A DNA stretch of 64,000 nt from Loktanella sp. 3ANDIMAR09 (GTDB lineage Bacteria; Pseudomonadota; Alphaproteobacteria; Rhodobacterales; Rhodobacteraceae): contig NZ_LJAK01000002.1 in NCBI RefSeq assembly GCF_001420005.1, positions 1-64,000 on the forward strand. The letters are read 5' to 3'. Positions within the stretch are counted from its first letter, which is position 1; every line of letters begins with the position of its first letter. Shown here piece by piece: positions 9,390 through 17,224 of the stretch. Under the pieces are notes generated by a model, which saw only the letters and a program-made list of their open reading frames with translations, had not been told where the DNA came from and did not search any database. The position numbers were made by a program, and so were the translations under genes.

Positions 9390-9572
9390 TTATTCGCGCG
9401 CCGCGTCTGCGGCTTCCTTGCGGGCGCGATCCAGTTCGATCCGGGCATCGAGGCAGAACGCGAATTCGCCCTCGTCCATCGCGTTGAGCGTGTCGTGGGA
9501 GAACCCGCATTCCACCAAGTAAATGTGATCGATCGGGTGTGAGAGCCTTAGTCCGCCTTCGGCTCGTTTCCC
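9390..9572 (-). CDS. E' extension of tail assembly chaperone (-1 frameshift)
   Basis: After the E stop at 9548 the minus-strand frame one base back stays open through the E stop down to TAA at 9390-9392. Slipping at GGGAAAC (9572-9566) would replace the last five residues of E by 58 others (RAEGGLRLSHPIDHIYLVEC at the start, ending ELDRARKEAADAARE), giving a fused product of about 178 aa. No start codon or ribosome site of its own is visible. This matches the E/E' (G/GT) pair placed just before the tape measure in P2 and lambda-like tails. Confidence 0.8.
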   Translation of the reverse strand, partial: GKRAEGGLRLSHPIDHIYLVECGFSHDTLNAMDEGEFAFCLDARIELDRARKEAADAARE

Positions 9573-9925
9573 ACGGCATCCACGTCGTCCGGATCGTCAC
9601 CGGCATCCTCGTCTTCGTCGCCAAAGACTTCGCCGATCAGGAACAGCATGTCCTTGGCGTCGATCAGGCCATTCTGGACGTCGGCCATGGTCAGCTTCTC
9701 GCCCTCGAATTTCACAGTGCCGATAATGAATGCCGCCTGGGCGCGTGGCACGTCGCCCTTGGCCTGGCGCTGCGCCAGCATCCATGCGCCGTGATTGATG
9801 AATTCGGGGATCTGGGCCGTGATGCCCGAGCGGGGCAGGGTCTTTTCAGTCGTGCCGTGATGCGCTGCCTTGTGGGCTGCGAGCTTTGCGCGGACGCCTG
9901 TGAAATTCTCGGTGGGTTTGGTCAT
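9548..9925 (-). CDS. Tail assembly chaperone E
   Basis: 125 aa from ATG 9925, chosen for GAGGAC six to seven bases upstream; an earlier in-frame start at 9973 lies too near the terminator to be likely. The C-terminus is very acidic (GDEDEDAGDDPDDVDAVGNE). It lies between tail tube and tape measure, exactly where P2 gene E lies. It should coat the tape measure during tail assembly, the longer E/E' form in small amounts. Confidence 0.8.
   Translation of the reverse strand: MTKPTENFTGVRAKLAAHKAAHHGTTEKTLPRSGITAQIPEFINHGAWMLAQRQAKGDVPRAQAAFIIGTVKFEGEKLTMADVQNGLIDAKDMLFLIGEVFGDEDEDAGDDPDDVDAVGNEPKAD
9566..9572 (-). promoter_or_regulatory. Programmed -1 frameshift site GGGAAAC
   Basis: On the minus strand the E frame reads GTG GGA AAC, so the heptamer is G GGA AAC, a perfect X XXY YYZ slippery site. 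The E stop follows five codons later, and the -1 frame is open for 58 codons. Confidence 0.8.
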
Positions 9926-10033
9926 TGTATGTCCTCGGGGTGCGGCTCTCTGGCACGGCGCACCCCGTGACAAAGACCTGAAACGCCCGAACGGTGCGAG
10001 GGCGGTGACTATTGCTAGCCCCGCCCGCCTACG

Positions 10034-10059
10034 AAAAAGGGCGGACCGAAGTCCGCCCT
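10034..10059 (-). terminator. Rho-independent terminator after tail tube gene
   Basis: Minus strand: nine-base stem AGGGCGGAC / GTCCGCCCT closed by a TTCG tetraloop, then a T-run. It sits in the gap between the tube gene (ends 10088) and the chaperone E gene (starts 9925). It should lower E, tape measure and baseplate transcription relative to tube and sheath. It is the only one of the GGCGGAC hairpins here with a T-run. Confidence 0.85.
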
Positions 10060-10087
10060 GTCGTTCTTGGTGATCTCAACTCGGCTG

Positions 10088-10600
10088 TCAGGTCGGCCAG
10101 ACAGGCTCACCGTTCACGTTGTAGATGCCTGCAAAGACATCGACCTCGATGATGGGTGTCGCACCGCCGTAGACCTTTTGGCTGAACGAAGGGATGGTGA
10201 TCGCGTGTTCGACGCCGACTTTCTCGCCCAGGGCCGGTTTGAAGCCCGACCGCTTCATGAAGTGAAACCCGACATGCGTTACCAGGGTGTGGGATTTATC
10301 GAGGTTCAGACCGTTTTCGTCAAAGATATCGACGTAGGAATGAAGCTGCGCCGTGTGACGTTTGGTCGGGTTCATCAATGTGCGTTCCAGCTCTTCGTCG
10401 AGCCAGTCGAATGCGATCTTTCCTTTGAGTGCCTTGAGCGGCCGGGCGGGCAGCGCGAGGACTGCAACCATTCCCAGGGTGTTGTGCTCGATCTCTGTCG
10501 TCTCCTCGCCGTCCATCTCGAAACTCGACACGCGACCTTTGACGTCGGTGCCGTTGAGATAGAGATCGGCATTGGTGATCTGTCCGATTTTCTGGACCAT
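10088..10600 (-). CDS. Major tail tube protein (P2 FII-like)
   Basis: 170 aa from ATG 10600 with AAAGGAAC eight bases upstream. It begins MVQKIGQITNADLYLNGTDV and has a mixed beta profile with EIDVFAGIYNVNGEP near the end, as in FII tube proteins. It directly follows the sheath gene and ends at a strong terminator, consistent with high expression. Confidence 0.9.
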   Translation of the reverse strand: MVQKIGQITNADLYLNGTDVKGRVSSFEMDGEETTEIEHNTLGMVAVLALPARPLKALKGKIAFDWLDEELERTLMNPTKRHTAQLHSYVDIFDENGLNLDKSHTLVTHVGFHFMKRSGFKPALGEKVGVEHAITIPSFSQKVYGGATPIIEVDVFAGIYNVNGEPVWPT

Positions 10601-10628
10601 GGTAGTGTTCCTTTCCGGGGTGCCGCGA

Positions 10629-11864
10629 TCAGGCCGAAAGATCGAGGGCGCTGTTGATGAACTTTGTATCGACGTAGGAGTGCGTCGTGATGCGCTCCGC
10701 GACCGACGTGGGATGGCATTCCAGGCGATAGTGGAACCGGCCATCGGCGATCTGCTCGCCGGTGTTGCGCGCCCGGTCGAAGCGGAACGTCCCGCCGTAC
10801 AGAACGCCGGCCCCGATCTTGGCCCGCAGGTGCGCGTTCATGGCTTCCTCGAGGGCTTCGATGTTGCGCGGCTCGCCCAGGCGATCGATGTACTGCATCG
10901 TCAGGAAGGTCGCCGCGTCGTGTAGCTGATCGAGCACGCGGCGCGCATGAATGAAATTCTCGACGTGGGTTGAGCCTGGGAACGCTGCCGAGCGGTTGCC
11001 AAAGGCGCGGTAGCCGGTCGCGAAAGATCGCATGCACGTCACGATGCCCGCCTCGTTGAGCAGGTTTGTGTCGTTGGCATAGTCCGATGGGTAGAAGTTG
11101 ATATCGACTTCCAGCCCGATCACGCCAGCCAGCTCGCGGTTACTTGCCGGCACGTGATAGCCCTGTTCAAGGTCGGTCTGGATCATCAGACCCGCCAGGC
11201 GCTGCGACAGCGGCTCCAGGCGCGGGTCACCGGTCACCGTGTCGGCCACCTCGACATGCGGATAGGTCAGGATCGTGCGGGCACTGGACGTGTTGGCGCT
11301 GCCCGCTGCACCGCGCGCTTCGACCGCCTGTTGCTTTGTCAGGCCAATGGGCAGGTCGCAGATCGCCATGGCGTTGAGTTTGTGGGCGACAGCATCCATT
11401 TCGACCCGCACGGCGGCTGCACTCGATTGCGCCGACAGGATCAGCTTCGGGAAATATCCAAAGCGCGCGTAGCAGGTTTGCGCTCCGGCGAGGCCAGTCG
11501 TGGCTCCGGTTTCATCGATGCCGCCGACGAAATCCGCCGCCGTCAGATCGGCGACGACACCGGCATCGGGATCAAAGACATTGTTGACGATGATCGTGCC
11601 GCCCGAGCCGTGATCGAAAATTGCATCGAGCGCCTGGGGGATCGTGTAGCCGTCGGTCTGCGGACCGAACGCCGCGACTGCTTCCTCGCGTGTCCGGATG
11701 ATGCGCGGCTTGTTGATGTAGGCGGCGCGGTCGGCCGCATCGTGCAGTTCCCCGATCGGCGCGGTACCGTTGAGGTAGGTCACCGCCGACTTGACCTCGC
11801 GGACGACGGACACGCCATCCTTGTATTCGATGACTTCGGGGCCGTGGTGAAAGTTCGTGCTCAT
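10629..11864 (-). CDS. Contractile tail sheath protein
   Basis: 411 aa, near the size of P2 FI. Seen: FHHGPEVIEYKDGVSVVREV with TYLNGTAPIGE (sheath N-terminal arm), FGPQTDGYTIPQALDAIFDH, and the C-terminal SFATGYRAFGNRSAAFPGST, HARRVLDQLHDAATFLTMQY region that contacts the tube. ATG overlaps the upstream stop as ATGA, with AAGGAAAAGG in front. Confidence 0.95.
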   Translation of the reverse strand: MSTNFHHGPEVIEYKDGVSVVREVKSAVTYLNGTAPIGELHDAADRAAYINKPRIIRTREEAVAAFGPQTDGYTIPQALDAIFDHGSGGTIIVNNVFDPDAGVVADLTAADFVGGIDETGATTGLAGAQTCYARFGYFPKLILSAQSSAAAVRVEMDAVAHKLNAMAICDLPIGLTKQQAVEARGAAGSANTSSARTILTYPHVEVADTVTGDPRLEPLSQRLAGLMIQTDLEQGYHVPASNRELAGVIGLEVDINFYPSDYANDTNLLNEAGIVTCMRSFATGYRAFGNRSAAFPGSTHVENFIHARRVLDQLHDAATFLTMQYIDRLGEPRNIEALEEAMNAHLRAKIGAGVLYGGTFRFDRARNTGEQIADGRFHYRLECHPTSVAERITTHSYVDTKFINSALDLSA

Positions 11865-12175
11865 TTGCCTTTTCCTTTTGCTGCGGAACGGCTCTGCGCT
11901 GGCGCGTCGCCGGTCAGTGGGTCATCCGGATTGGTCCGGGGTTCGGTGGGGCCGGTGTCCGGTGCTTTTGCGATTGGTGCAGGAACCAGCAATTTACGCG
12001 CGATCAGGGTCGCGATGGCGGGGTGATCTGCGGGCAGGTCCGTGTAAATTGTCCCTGTGACGAGCGGCCGGTCATCGCCCGACGGCGCGTCCTTTGGCGC
12101 ATCGCTGGCCTTCGCTGTGCGGTAGGAACTGACGGGGCCAAGATAGAGCAGGGACGTCGGGTTCTGTTTGGACAT
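11861..12175 (-). CDS. Hypothetical phage protein before sheath
   Basis: 104 aa from ATG 12175 with AAGGAG seven bases upstream. The N-terminal half looks folded (LVTGTIYTDLPADHPAIATL); the last 35 residues are Pro/Thr/Asp-rich and end in SAAKGKGK, probably disordered. Mu places small gp38 at this spot, but I see no clear match to that family. A sheath-associated or tail-completion role would be a guess. Confidence 0.75.
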   Translation of the reverse strand: MSKQNPTSLLYLGPVSSYRTAKASDAPKDAPSGDDRPLVTGTIYTDLPADHPAIATLIARKLLVPAPIAKAPDTGPTEPRTNPDDPLTGDAPAQSRSAAKGKGK

Positions 12176-12186
12176 GATGGGCTCCT

Positions 12187-12702
12187 TTAGGACTGACTGG
12201 TCGGGGGGCTGGTGTGGACCATGGGGCGCATGGCTGCGGCGGGGGTTCGGCGGTGTCTGGCGATAGCCGGCGCATCGAGGCCAATCACGATCTCCCAACG
12301 CCACTGACCCTCGACTTCCGAGATGAGAGCATCGCTGACGATCTCCGCAGGACCGGCGCCGTCGAATGCGACGCCTTGCAATGCGAGCCGAATATCCTCG
12401 AGAGCGTGATACGCGCCCCTGTGACCGCGCAGGTTCCGGATCAGCAGGACAATGGCGAAGTTCATGCGCCGTGACTGGTCGATCGAGGCGGGCCCCGCGC
12501 GACCACGAAAGCTGGAGCCTTTGTAGTGAACCAACGCCGCCGCATCCAAACCGGCGAAATCATAGGTCATTACGTCAGCGGGGAATGCGTCCACCTTGAC
12601 GGTACCGGACACACCCTCGCGCAGGGCCGCGACAATGGTGTCTTCGATGCGCTCGAGTGCCGAGGCGTCGCGCGGCTCGATCAGTGCATCGCTGCTGGTC
12701 AT
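12187..12702 (-). CDS. Mu gp37-like protein
   Basis: 171 aa. The pattern LERIEDTIVAALREGVSGTV ... FPADVMTYDFAGLDAAALVH and FAIVLLIRNLRGHRGAYHAL fits the Mu Gp37 family, which lies before the sheath in Mu-like phages and is thought to act at the head-tail connection. It shares ATGA with the gp36-like gene upstream. Confidence 0.85.
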   Translation of the reverse strand: MTSSDALIEPRDASALERIEDTIVAALREGVSGTVKVDAFPADVMTYDFAGLDAAALVHYKGSSFRGRAGPASIDQSRRMNFAIVLLIRNLRGHRGAYHALEDIRLALQGVAFDGAGPAEIVSDALISEVEGQWRWEIVIGLDAPAIARHRRTPAAAMRPMVHTSPPTSQS

Positions 12703-13184
12703 GGCAGGTATCCGTCGAGAATGATCGGGCTGCGCACTGGGGAGGCTGCGGCGCGGACTGTTCCGCCAGGGTTCACTGTGGTGGCTCCGGCCGCAACGTC
12801 GCCGACATCGGACAGGTCGATATTGACGATACCGCGCGACACTTCGCGGAGCCAGTCACGGGCGTCCTGGAACCGTTGTTCGCATTCGTCACTGACCGAG
12901 TTGCGATTTCCGGTCCGCGACCGCAGCCGGTACCGGACGATATCCGACAGATATGCCTGTAGCAGGTCGGGCGTGCGTGCCGCGTCCAGATCGGCGATGA
13001 ACGGATAGCGCTTTTGCAGGTAACCTTTCGCCATGTCTGTCGCAAAGCGGATCGCGGCCTCGATGCGGGCCATGTCGAGCGTGCGCCCATCAGGCGTGTT
13101 GTGCGATCCCAGGCCTGCAACCTGATCGAGTTCGGAGCGATCGATGTGCTCCAGCAGTATGTCGATGGTCAGCAGTTCAGGCAT
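12699..13184 (-). CDS. Mu gp36-like protein (DUF1320)
   Basis: 161 aa. DUF1320 pattern: long N-terminal helices with ARIEAAIRFATDMAKGYLQK, DLDAARTPDLLQAYLSDIVR, then CEQRFQDARDWLREVSRGIV. These helical proteins sit at the head-tail interface in Mu-like phages. The N-terminal MPELLTIDILLEHIDRSEL is close to what the family shows. Confidence 0.88.
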   Translation of the reverse strand: MPELLTIDILLEHIDRSELDQVAGLGSHNTPDGRTLDMARIEAAIRFATDMAKGYLQKRYPFIADLDAARTPDLLQAYLSDIVRYRLRSRTGNRNSVSDECEQRFQDARDWLREVSRGIVNIDLSDVGDVAAGATTVNPGGTVRAAASPVRSPIILDGYLP

Positions 13185-13222
13185 GGGATGGCTTTCGGAC
13201 GTTAAGTCGGAACGGGGTGAAA

Positions 13223-13252
13223 TCGGCGGGCGAATAGTCCCGCCGACTTTTT
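13223..13252. terminator. Hairpin after gp35-like gene, possible two-way terminator
   Basis: Eight-base stem TCGGCGGG / CCCGCCGA with an eight-base loop. On the plus strand it is followed by CTTTTT. On the minus strand, the sense strand of the phage genes, only TTTC follows, so it would work weakly there. It lies just after the stop of the gp35-like gene. Confidence 0.5.
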
Positions 13253-13254
13253 GA

Positions 13255-13605
13255 TCATGACACCGGTGTCTGGCGTGCCTGTGCGAGGTCCTTCAGCGCC
13301 GCATCGACGTCGGCGCGCTTTGCACCTTCGTGGCCCTTGCCCAGCAACTTGTGCAAATCGGCCATGTTGAGAGCTCCGACATCGTGCCCATCCGCCTTGA
13401 GAGCGGCGAGACGATCTGCAAGCGACAGCGCGTGATCTTCAGGGGTTGTGGCATCGTCCGGTTCTGTTGCCGGTCCGACGACACCCAGCGCTGCGAGACG
13501 GTCCGCCTCACGCTCTGCGAGCTCGACAGTGTCGCGGTCGGTACCGGGCGCGTAGACAACGCCTGATCTGCGCAACCGCGACAGGACTGGGTACGACTTT
13601 TCCAC
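13255..13605 (-). CDS. Mu gp35-like capsid-adjacent protein
   Basis: 116 aa, directly after the major capsid gene (two-base gap) as gp35 is in Mu. It begins EKSYPVLSRLRRSGVVYAPG and ends with a helical LHKLLGKGHEGAKRADVDAA, which resembles a small SAP/HeH-type helical domain seen at the C-terminus of some gp35-like proteins. Exact function is unknown. Confidence 0.7.
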   Translation of the reverse strand: MEKSYPVLSRLRRSGVVYAPGTDRDTVELAEREADRLAALGVVGPATEPDDATTPEDHALSLADRLAALKADGHDVGALNMADLHKLLGKGHEGAKRADVDAALKDLAQARQTPVS

Positions 13606-13607
13606 GA

Positions 13608-14546
13608 TCAGACCCCCGTCGCGTTTTGGATCAGGAAGCCCGCCCGGTTGGCGACGACCAGTTCGGCAAGCGTCTCGCCTGACCGGACCAGGACACCGCC
13701 ACGCAATCCCATGTTCGCGGGAAGCGTGCCGGCAACCTTGGTGCCCAGTTGTGCGGAGAACCCGAAGGTCAGGCCGCCGGATGTGTCGGCCGTCCGGTCG
13801 ATGTACTGGCCTGCGACGATATTGTCCCAGACACGGTTCAGGACGGGGTTCTCGCCAGGACGCTTGATGTTCACGCGGCTGGCACCGACGAGCACGCGGC
13901 GGACTTCGAGCAGCTCGGCAACCTGTTCACGGGTGGCCCGGCCCTGATCGCCCGAGTTGCCGTGCACCGCCTTGACGATCTTGGGGTGCTTGCGGAACGC
14001 CCGCCAGCTTTTCAGACCGAAGACGAGCTGGTTGGGACGGACCCAGCAAGTATCGAGCATGTCCTCGATGGCACTGACAGGGTCGCTGTCTGGATCGTCA
14101 AACACATCCGATCCACCCAAAGCCTCGACATGATCCGGGTGGTAGTTGTCCGCGTTGGTGATGACATTTGCGACGCGCACTTCGCGGTCGAGGGCGACCA
14201 CGTCCGTGGCCCGCTCGGTGGCCTTCATCTGCGGATCGTGACCGTTGCGCTTGGCCTCCTCGAGCGTGGCGTTGTCCAAAGGCACATCGATACCGAAGTC
14301 CTCACAGGCGGCGGATTTCTCGGTGCCCTCGACTTCGACCTGGTTGGGCGTTCCCCGACGGCCGACGCGGGTATTGGGCAGAGTGAAGGCATCGGCCTCA
14401 CCATAGTTCTGCCATTTGAAGTTGCGGCCTGGCGCGGTGACGCGGGGGAGAACCTCGTCGGCGATCAGGATTTGGTCGGGGTTGCGGTACGCGATCGCGA
14501 TTGCCGTCAGGATCGGGCTTTCGGTGAACTGGTCGGTAGCGGCCAT
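13608..14546 (-). CDS. Major capsid protein
   Basis: 312 aa, HK97-fold size. Seen: FTESPILTAIAIAYRNPDQI with LIADEVLPRV, then FKWQNYGEADAFTLPNTRVG, NQLVFGLKSWRAFRKHPKIV, and GGLTFGFSAQLGTKVAGTLP, matching Mu gpT-type/E-family capsids. It follows the decoration gene and precedes gp35. It should form the icosahedral shell around the I/Z scaffold. Confidence 0.93.
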   Translation of the reverse strand: MAATDQFTESPILTAIAIAYRNPDQILIADEVLPRVTAPGRNFKWQNYGEADAFTLPNTRVGRRGTPNQVEVEGTEKSAACEDFGIDVPLDNATLEEAKRNGHDPQMKATERATDVVALDREVRVANVITNADNYHPDHVEALGGSDVFDDPDSDPVSAIEDMLDTCWVRPNQLVFGLKSWRAFRKHPKIVKAVHGNSGDQGRATREQVAELLEVRRVLVGASRVNIKRPGENPVLNRVWDNIVAGQYIDRTADTSGGLTFGFSAQLGTKVAGTLPANMGLRGGVLVRSGETLAELVVANRAGFLIQNATGV

Positions 14547-14610
14547 TGTTTAGGTTCCTTCAAGGTTGGCAGCGGTGCAAATTCCGCGCCTGGAGACTGG
14601 GTGAGGGCGC

Positions 14611-14985
14611 TTAGCCCGTGATCTGCTGCGGGCGGATAAGGATGGGGCACAGCGCACCGGACGGCGCGCTCTCCATTGCCTGTCCCAGTACGTCGAGCTG
14701 GACGCCGTCCGCAGGGGCTGCAGGAATGGCGCGCCCATCGGCGTCGGCGGTCACATAGTCACCGAATGCCACTGCGGCCCCGGTTTCGACATCCTGCATT
14801 TCCGTCATGTAGACATCGACGCGGTCGCCCTCGGCCGCACCACGGACCCCGGTGACGCCGAGGATCGGTGTGCCGACCGATGCGAGGCCGACATGCCCGC
14901 CGGATGTGCCGAAGGTGACGATGCGGCGCTTTGGAGTTTCGGTGTCGGCGGTGAAGTTCTTCACGTAGCCCATGGGGGTGTTCAT
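14611..14985 (-). CDS. Capsid decoration protein (DUF2190)
   Basis: 124 aa. DUF2190 features: MGYVKNFTADTETPKRRIVT at the start, VTGVRGAAEGDRVDVYMTEM, FGDYVTADADGRAIPAA and the end APSGALCPILIRPQQI. It overlaps the protease gene by four bases (ATGA) and precedes the capsid, as the equivalent small head proteins do. Confidence 0.9.
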   Translation of the reverse strand: MNTPMGYVKNFTADTETPKRRIVTFGTSGGHVGLASVGTPILGVTGVRGAAEGDRVDVYMTEMQDVETGAAVAFGDYVTADADGRAIPAAPADGVQLDVLGQAMESAPSGALCPILIRPQQITG

Positions 14986-15440
14986 TTCGCGGCTCCTTTG
15001 ATGACGTGGGCGACGGCTTCGGAAATCGAGATGGGATTACCGGCCGCCTCCTGTTCTTTGCGGTAGGTTGCGGCAAAACTCGCGATCTTCTGCGCGTCGT
15101 CCGCGAACTCACCGGGCTCTTCGCCCAGATCGGTCTGGCCGAAGTCGATGATTTTGGGCTGCTCCGACATCAGCGCCTTGAGCGCCTCGATGACCGGTTG
15201 CTCCCCGCCTTCGGCAAAGGATACGGACTGATCGGCCGGCAGTGCGTCCAGGATCGCGGTGAAACGATCACGCGCGGCCGGGGCAAGCTTGCCATCGGTG
15301 ACGAGCGTTTCGGCAAAGGCTGCATTTTCGAGCGTGCGGGCTGCGGCCTCTTGTTTGGCGAGGGTGGCGGCGCGGGTATCCAGCGCGGCCTGATCGTCTT
15401 TGAGTTTCTTTTCGCGCCGGGCGATTTCTGCGGGGTCCAT
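14982..15440 (-). CDS. Nested scaffold protein (Mu Z-like), internal start
   Basis: Within the protease gene and in the same frame, ATG 15440 (MDPAEIARREKK) is preceded by AAAAGGACC at proper spacing, which would give a 152-aa scaffold with a Lys/Glu/Ala-rich coiled-coil first half. In Mu, gene Z is made from exactly such an internal start of gene I. The preceding linker is Pro/Thr-rich (PTPSFTAPPTPKPEKDPA), a good domain border. Confidence 0.7.
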   Translation of the reverse strand: MDPAEIARREKKLKDDQAALDTRAATLAKQEAAARTLENAAFAETLVTDGKLAPAARDRFTAILDALPADQSVSFAEGGEQPVIEALKALMSEQPKIIDFGQTDLGEEPGEFADDAQKIASFAATYRKEQEAAGNPISISEAVAHVIKGAAK

Positions 15441-16112
15441 TGCAGGGTCCTTTTCGGGTTTGGGTGTGGGCGGTGCCGTAAAGCTGGGTGTGGGGTCCGG
15501 ATCGGGCTTGGTGGACAGCTCGCGCTCGTCGAGCCATTCGATACGGTAGGCGGGCAAGACGCGGTCGGCAGCTTCCAGGCCGAACTGCTCGATGAACCAG
15601 TCGCGCAGACCACGGAACATGCTGGCCGTATCCTGGAACCCGGCTTCGCCGAACTTGGCCTCAAAGGTCACAGCCTCGCCTTTGCCGGCCGCTGCGAACC
15701 GTATGGGCTTGAGGCCGGAAACGGCCGGGGCAGCGCCACCCAGAAAACCGACATGCTTGGCATACCATTTGCCGGGGGTCGGGTTGTTGGGGGCATCTGG
15801 CGTGTGAAACGACATCGACACCTTCTTGAACCGGCCTTCCTTGACGGCGTCGGCGAACGCTGGCTCCAGCTCGTCGATGTCGGCATAAAGACGGTCGGCG
15901 TCGGCATCGTACTCAAAGCCGCTGACCCAGCCGTATGCGGGCGCATCGACAGACGGATGGCCGATGACGACCGGGGCGGGCGCGTTATCGGGATCGTAGG
16001 CATCGACAATTCCGGCCAGATCCTCGGCCGTGTAGGAGATCGCATCGCCGCTCATCGGCTTGAATGTGCCGGTGCGAAAAACTTCGATCCGAAATCCGGG
16101 TGTGTTGGGCAT
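14982..16112 (-). CDS. Mu I-like prohead protease / scaffold
   Basis: 376 aa. The N-terminal half (FRTGTFKPMSGDAISYTAED, APVVIGHPSVDAPAYGWVSG, VSMSFHTPDAPNNPTPGKWY, HVGFLGGAAPAVSGL) is the Mu protein I maturation protease. The catalytic His in GHPS and Ser in VSMSF are the likely active residues, by comparison with herpes-type proteases. The C-terminal half is a charged, helical scaffold (EIARREKKLKDDQAAL) and can be made alone from an internal start. Confidence 0.92.
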   Translation of the reverse strand: MPNTPGFRIEVFRTGTFKPMSGDAISYTAEDLAGIVDAYDPDNAPAPVVIGHPSVDAPAYGWVSGFEYDADADRLYADIDELEPAFADAVKEGRFKKVSMSFHTPDAPNNPTPGKWYAKHVGFLGGAAPAVSGLKPIRFAAAGKGEAVTFEAKFGEAGFQDTASMFRGLRDWFIEQFGLEAADRVLPAYRIEWLDERELSTKPDPDPTPSFTAPPTPKPEKDPAMDPAEIARREKKLKDDQAALDTRAATLAKQEAAARTLENAAFAETLVTDGKLAPAARDRFTAILDALPADQSVSFAEGGEQPVIEALKALMSEQPKIIDFGQTDLGEEPGEFADDAQKIASFAATYRKEQEAAGNPISISEAVAHVIKGAAK

Positions 16113-16380
16113 GATAGGTTCCTCTGATTGAGGGGACCTTGCCGCCAGTTGTCATGGATCGGGGGCGGACCGGTGTCCGCCCCTGCAATCTGGTTTCGGA
16201 GAGGTTTGGCGGGTTTGTCGGCGGATATCGCCTCGTGGGATCGATCACGGTCACCCGATAGGCCCTGACAGCGTTTTTAACGGGGGTTTAACGGGGGGGT
16301 GTTTTGTTTTTACTTGGTGCCACCAGCAAATGACCCTGATGGCGCTGTACGGCCCGTTCTGCGAGGTATCGCGTTTTACC
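16113..16380. other. Intergenic region between genes G and I
   Basis: This 268-base gap has no convincing gene. It holds a strong hairpin at 16162-16183 and a G-rich stretch near 16276-16308 on the plus strand. The ribosome site of gene I lies at the left end (AGAGGAACC before ATG 16112). It may hold a late-gene processing or promoter element; nothing else is visible. Confidence 0.6.
16162..16183. repeat. GGGGCGGAC hairpin before protease gene
   Basis: Perfect nine-base stem GGGGCGGAC / GTCCGCCCC, loop CGGT. Member of the dispersed GGCGGAC hairpin family. No T-run on either strand. Confidence 0.75.
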
Positions 16381-16842
16381 TCATTCCGACAGGAAGTCGG
16401 CGGTGATGTCGCTGATGGCGGAACGATCTGTATCGGATAGTCCAAGGATCGGCCGGGCCGGTATCGTGACCTTGCGCCCACGCCCGGCCGCGCCGCCGAA
16501 GTGATGGATCGCTGCATAGGTCACATTGGTGCCGATCCGGACCTCGGTCGGGGATGCGGTGTAATTGAACGATCCGGCCAGGCGGCCCCGCTCGCGCAGG
16601 ATCGTCAGTGGTGCATTGCCGTTGCGGGCGAGGCGGGCACGGGTCGTGGCCGGTGCCAGGGGTGTCCATGCCGCACCATCCGGTGCCGTCTCGCTGTCGA
16701 ACCGATCCTCAATTGAATTTAGCATGTGTTCGCCGATCTGGGCGTGCAGCGGTCGCAGGTTATCCAGACGGTCAAGCTTGCGCTGCATCTGCTCGACAAG
16801 ATCGGCGTCATCGATGGTGACGGTGATTGCTGCGCCGGACAT
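16381..16842 (-). CDS. Phage virion morphogenesis protein G
   Basis: 153 aa. Family pattern of Mu gpG / P2 gpS: ITVTIDDADLVEQMQRKLDR, then IGEHMLNSIEDRFDSETAPD with GAAWTPLAPATTRAR, LTILRERGRLAGSFNY, and GTNVTYAAIHHFGGAAGRG followed by IPARPILGLSD. It should act in tail completion or head-tail joining. It is separated from the MuF fusion by one small gene. Confidence 0.92.
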   Translation of the reverse strand: MSGAAITVTIDDADLVEQMQRKLDRLDNLRPLHAQIGEHMLNSIEDRFDSETAPDGAAWTPLAPATTRARLARNGNAPLTILRERGRLAGSFNYTASPTEVRIGTNVTYAAIHHFGGAAGRGRKVTIPARPILGLSDTDRSAISDITADFLSE

Positions 16843-16851
16843 GCAGGGCTC

Positions 16852-17097
16852 CTAGATCGTTTTCGCCTGGTACAGATCGGGTCGCCATTCCGTCATGGCG
16901 TTCCATACGGCGACCCCGGCCTTTGTCAGCATCAGGCCGCGTCGGTCGTAGGTCATCAGCGGCACGGCCTTCTGTGTGAGAGCCCAGACCGCACGGCTGT
17001 TGCGACTGGCGTACCGGCTTGCCCACATAACATCGCGAATGGCGGTCAGTTGCGACCATGTCAGCCCGGCGAATGGCCTGTGCGTCTTGCGTTTCAT
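16852..17097 (-). CDS. Small basic protein after portal-MuF fusion
   Basis: 81 aa from ATG 17097, chosen because AGGTGAG lies seven bases upstream; a GTG at 17109 sits on top of that site. The protein (MKRKTHRPFAGLTWSQLTAI, ending WRPDLYQAKTI) is basic and helical with a possible winged-helix look (RRGLMLTKAGVAVWNAM). It lies between the nuclease-like C-terminus of the MuF fusion and gene G, where Mu has no gene. An immunity or accessory role is possible, but its basic charge speaks against a barnase-inhibitor-type partner. Not recognised. Confidence 0.65.
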   Translation of the reverse strand: MKRKTHRPFAGLTWSQLTAIRDVMWASRYASRNSRAVWALTQKAVPLMTYDRRGLMLTKAGVAVWNAMTEWRPDLYQAKTI

Positions 17098-17190
17098 AAT
17101 TGATCTCACCTTCTTGTCGTGGTGGGCGAATGCCCTTATCTTTGAGTTGTCGTCGGCAGCCGGATGTTTGGCCTGAAATCCCGGCGACCA

Positions 17191-17219
17191 CGGACCGGCA
17201 GAACATCCTGGCCGGTCCG
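17191..17219. terminator. GC-rich hairpin after portal-MuF fusion
   Basis: Nine-base stem CGGACCGGC / GCCGGTCCG with an 11-base loop, six bases after the stop of the fusion gene on the minus strand. No T-run. It may pause transcription or protect a 3' end. It shares the CGGAC core with the other prophage hairpins but has a larger loop. Confidence 0.5.
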
Positions 17220-17224
17220 CACTT

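Noticed and set aside
9235-9624. 129-aa minus-strand frame over the E stop and tape-measure start
   Set aside because: It is in the +1 frame relative to E and enters the tape-measure gene out of frame; the -1 frame ending at 9390 fits the frameshift site instead.
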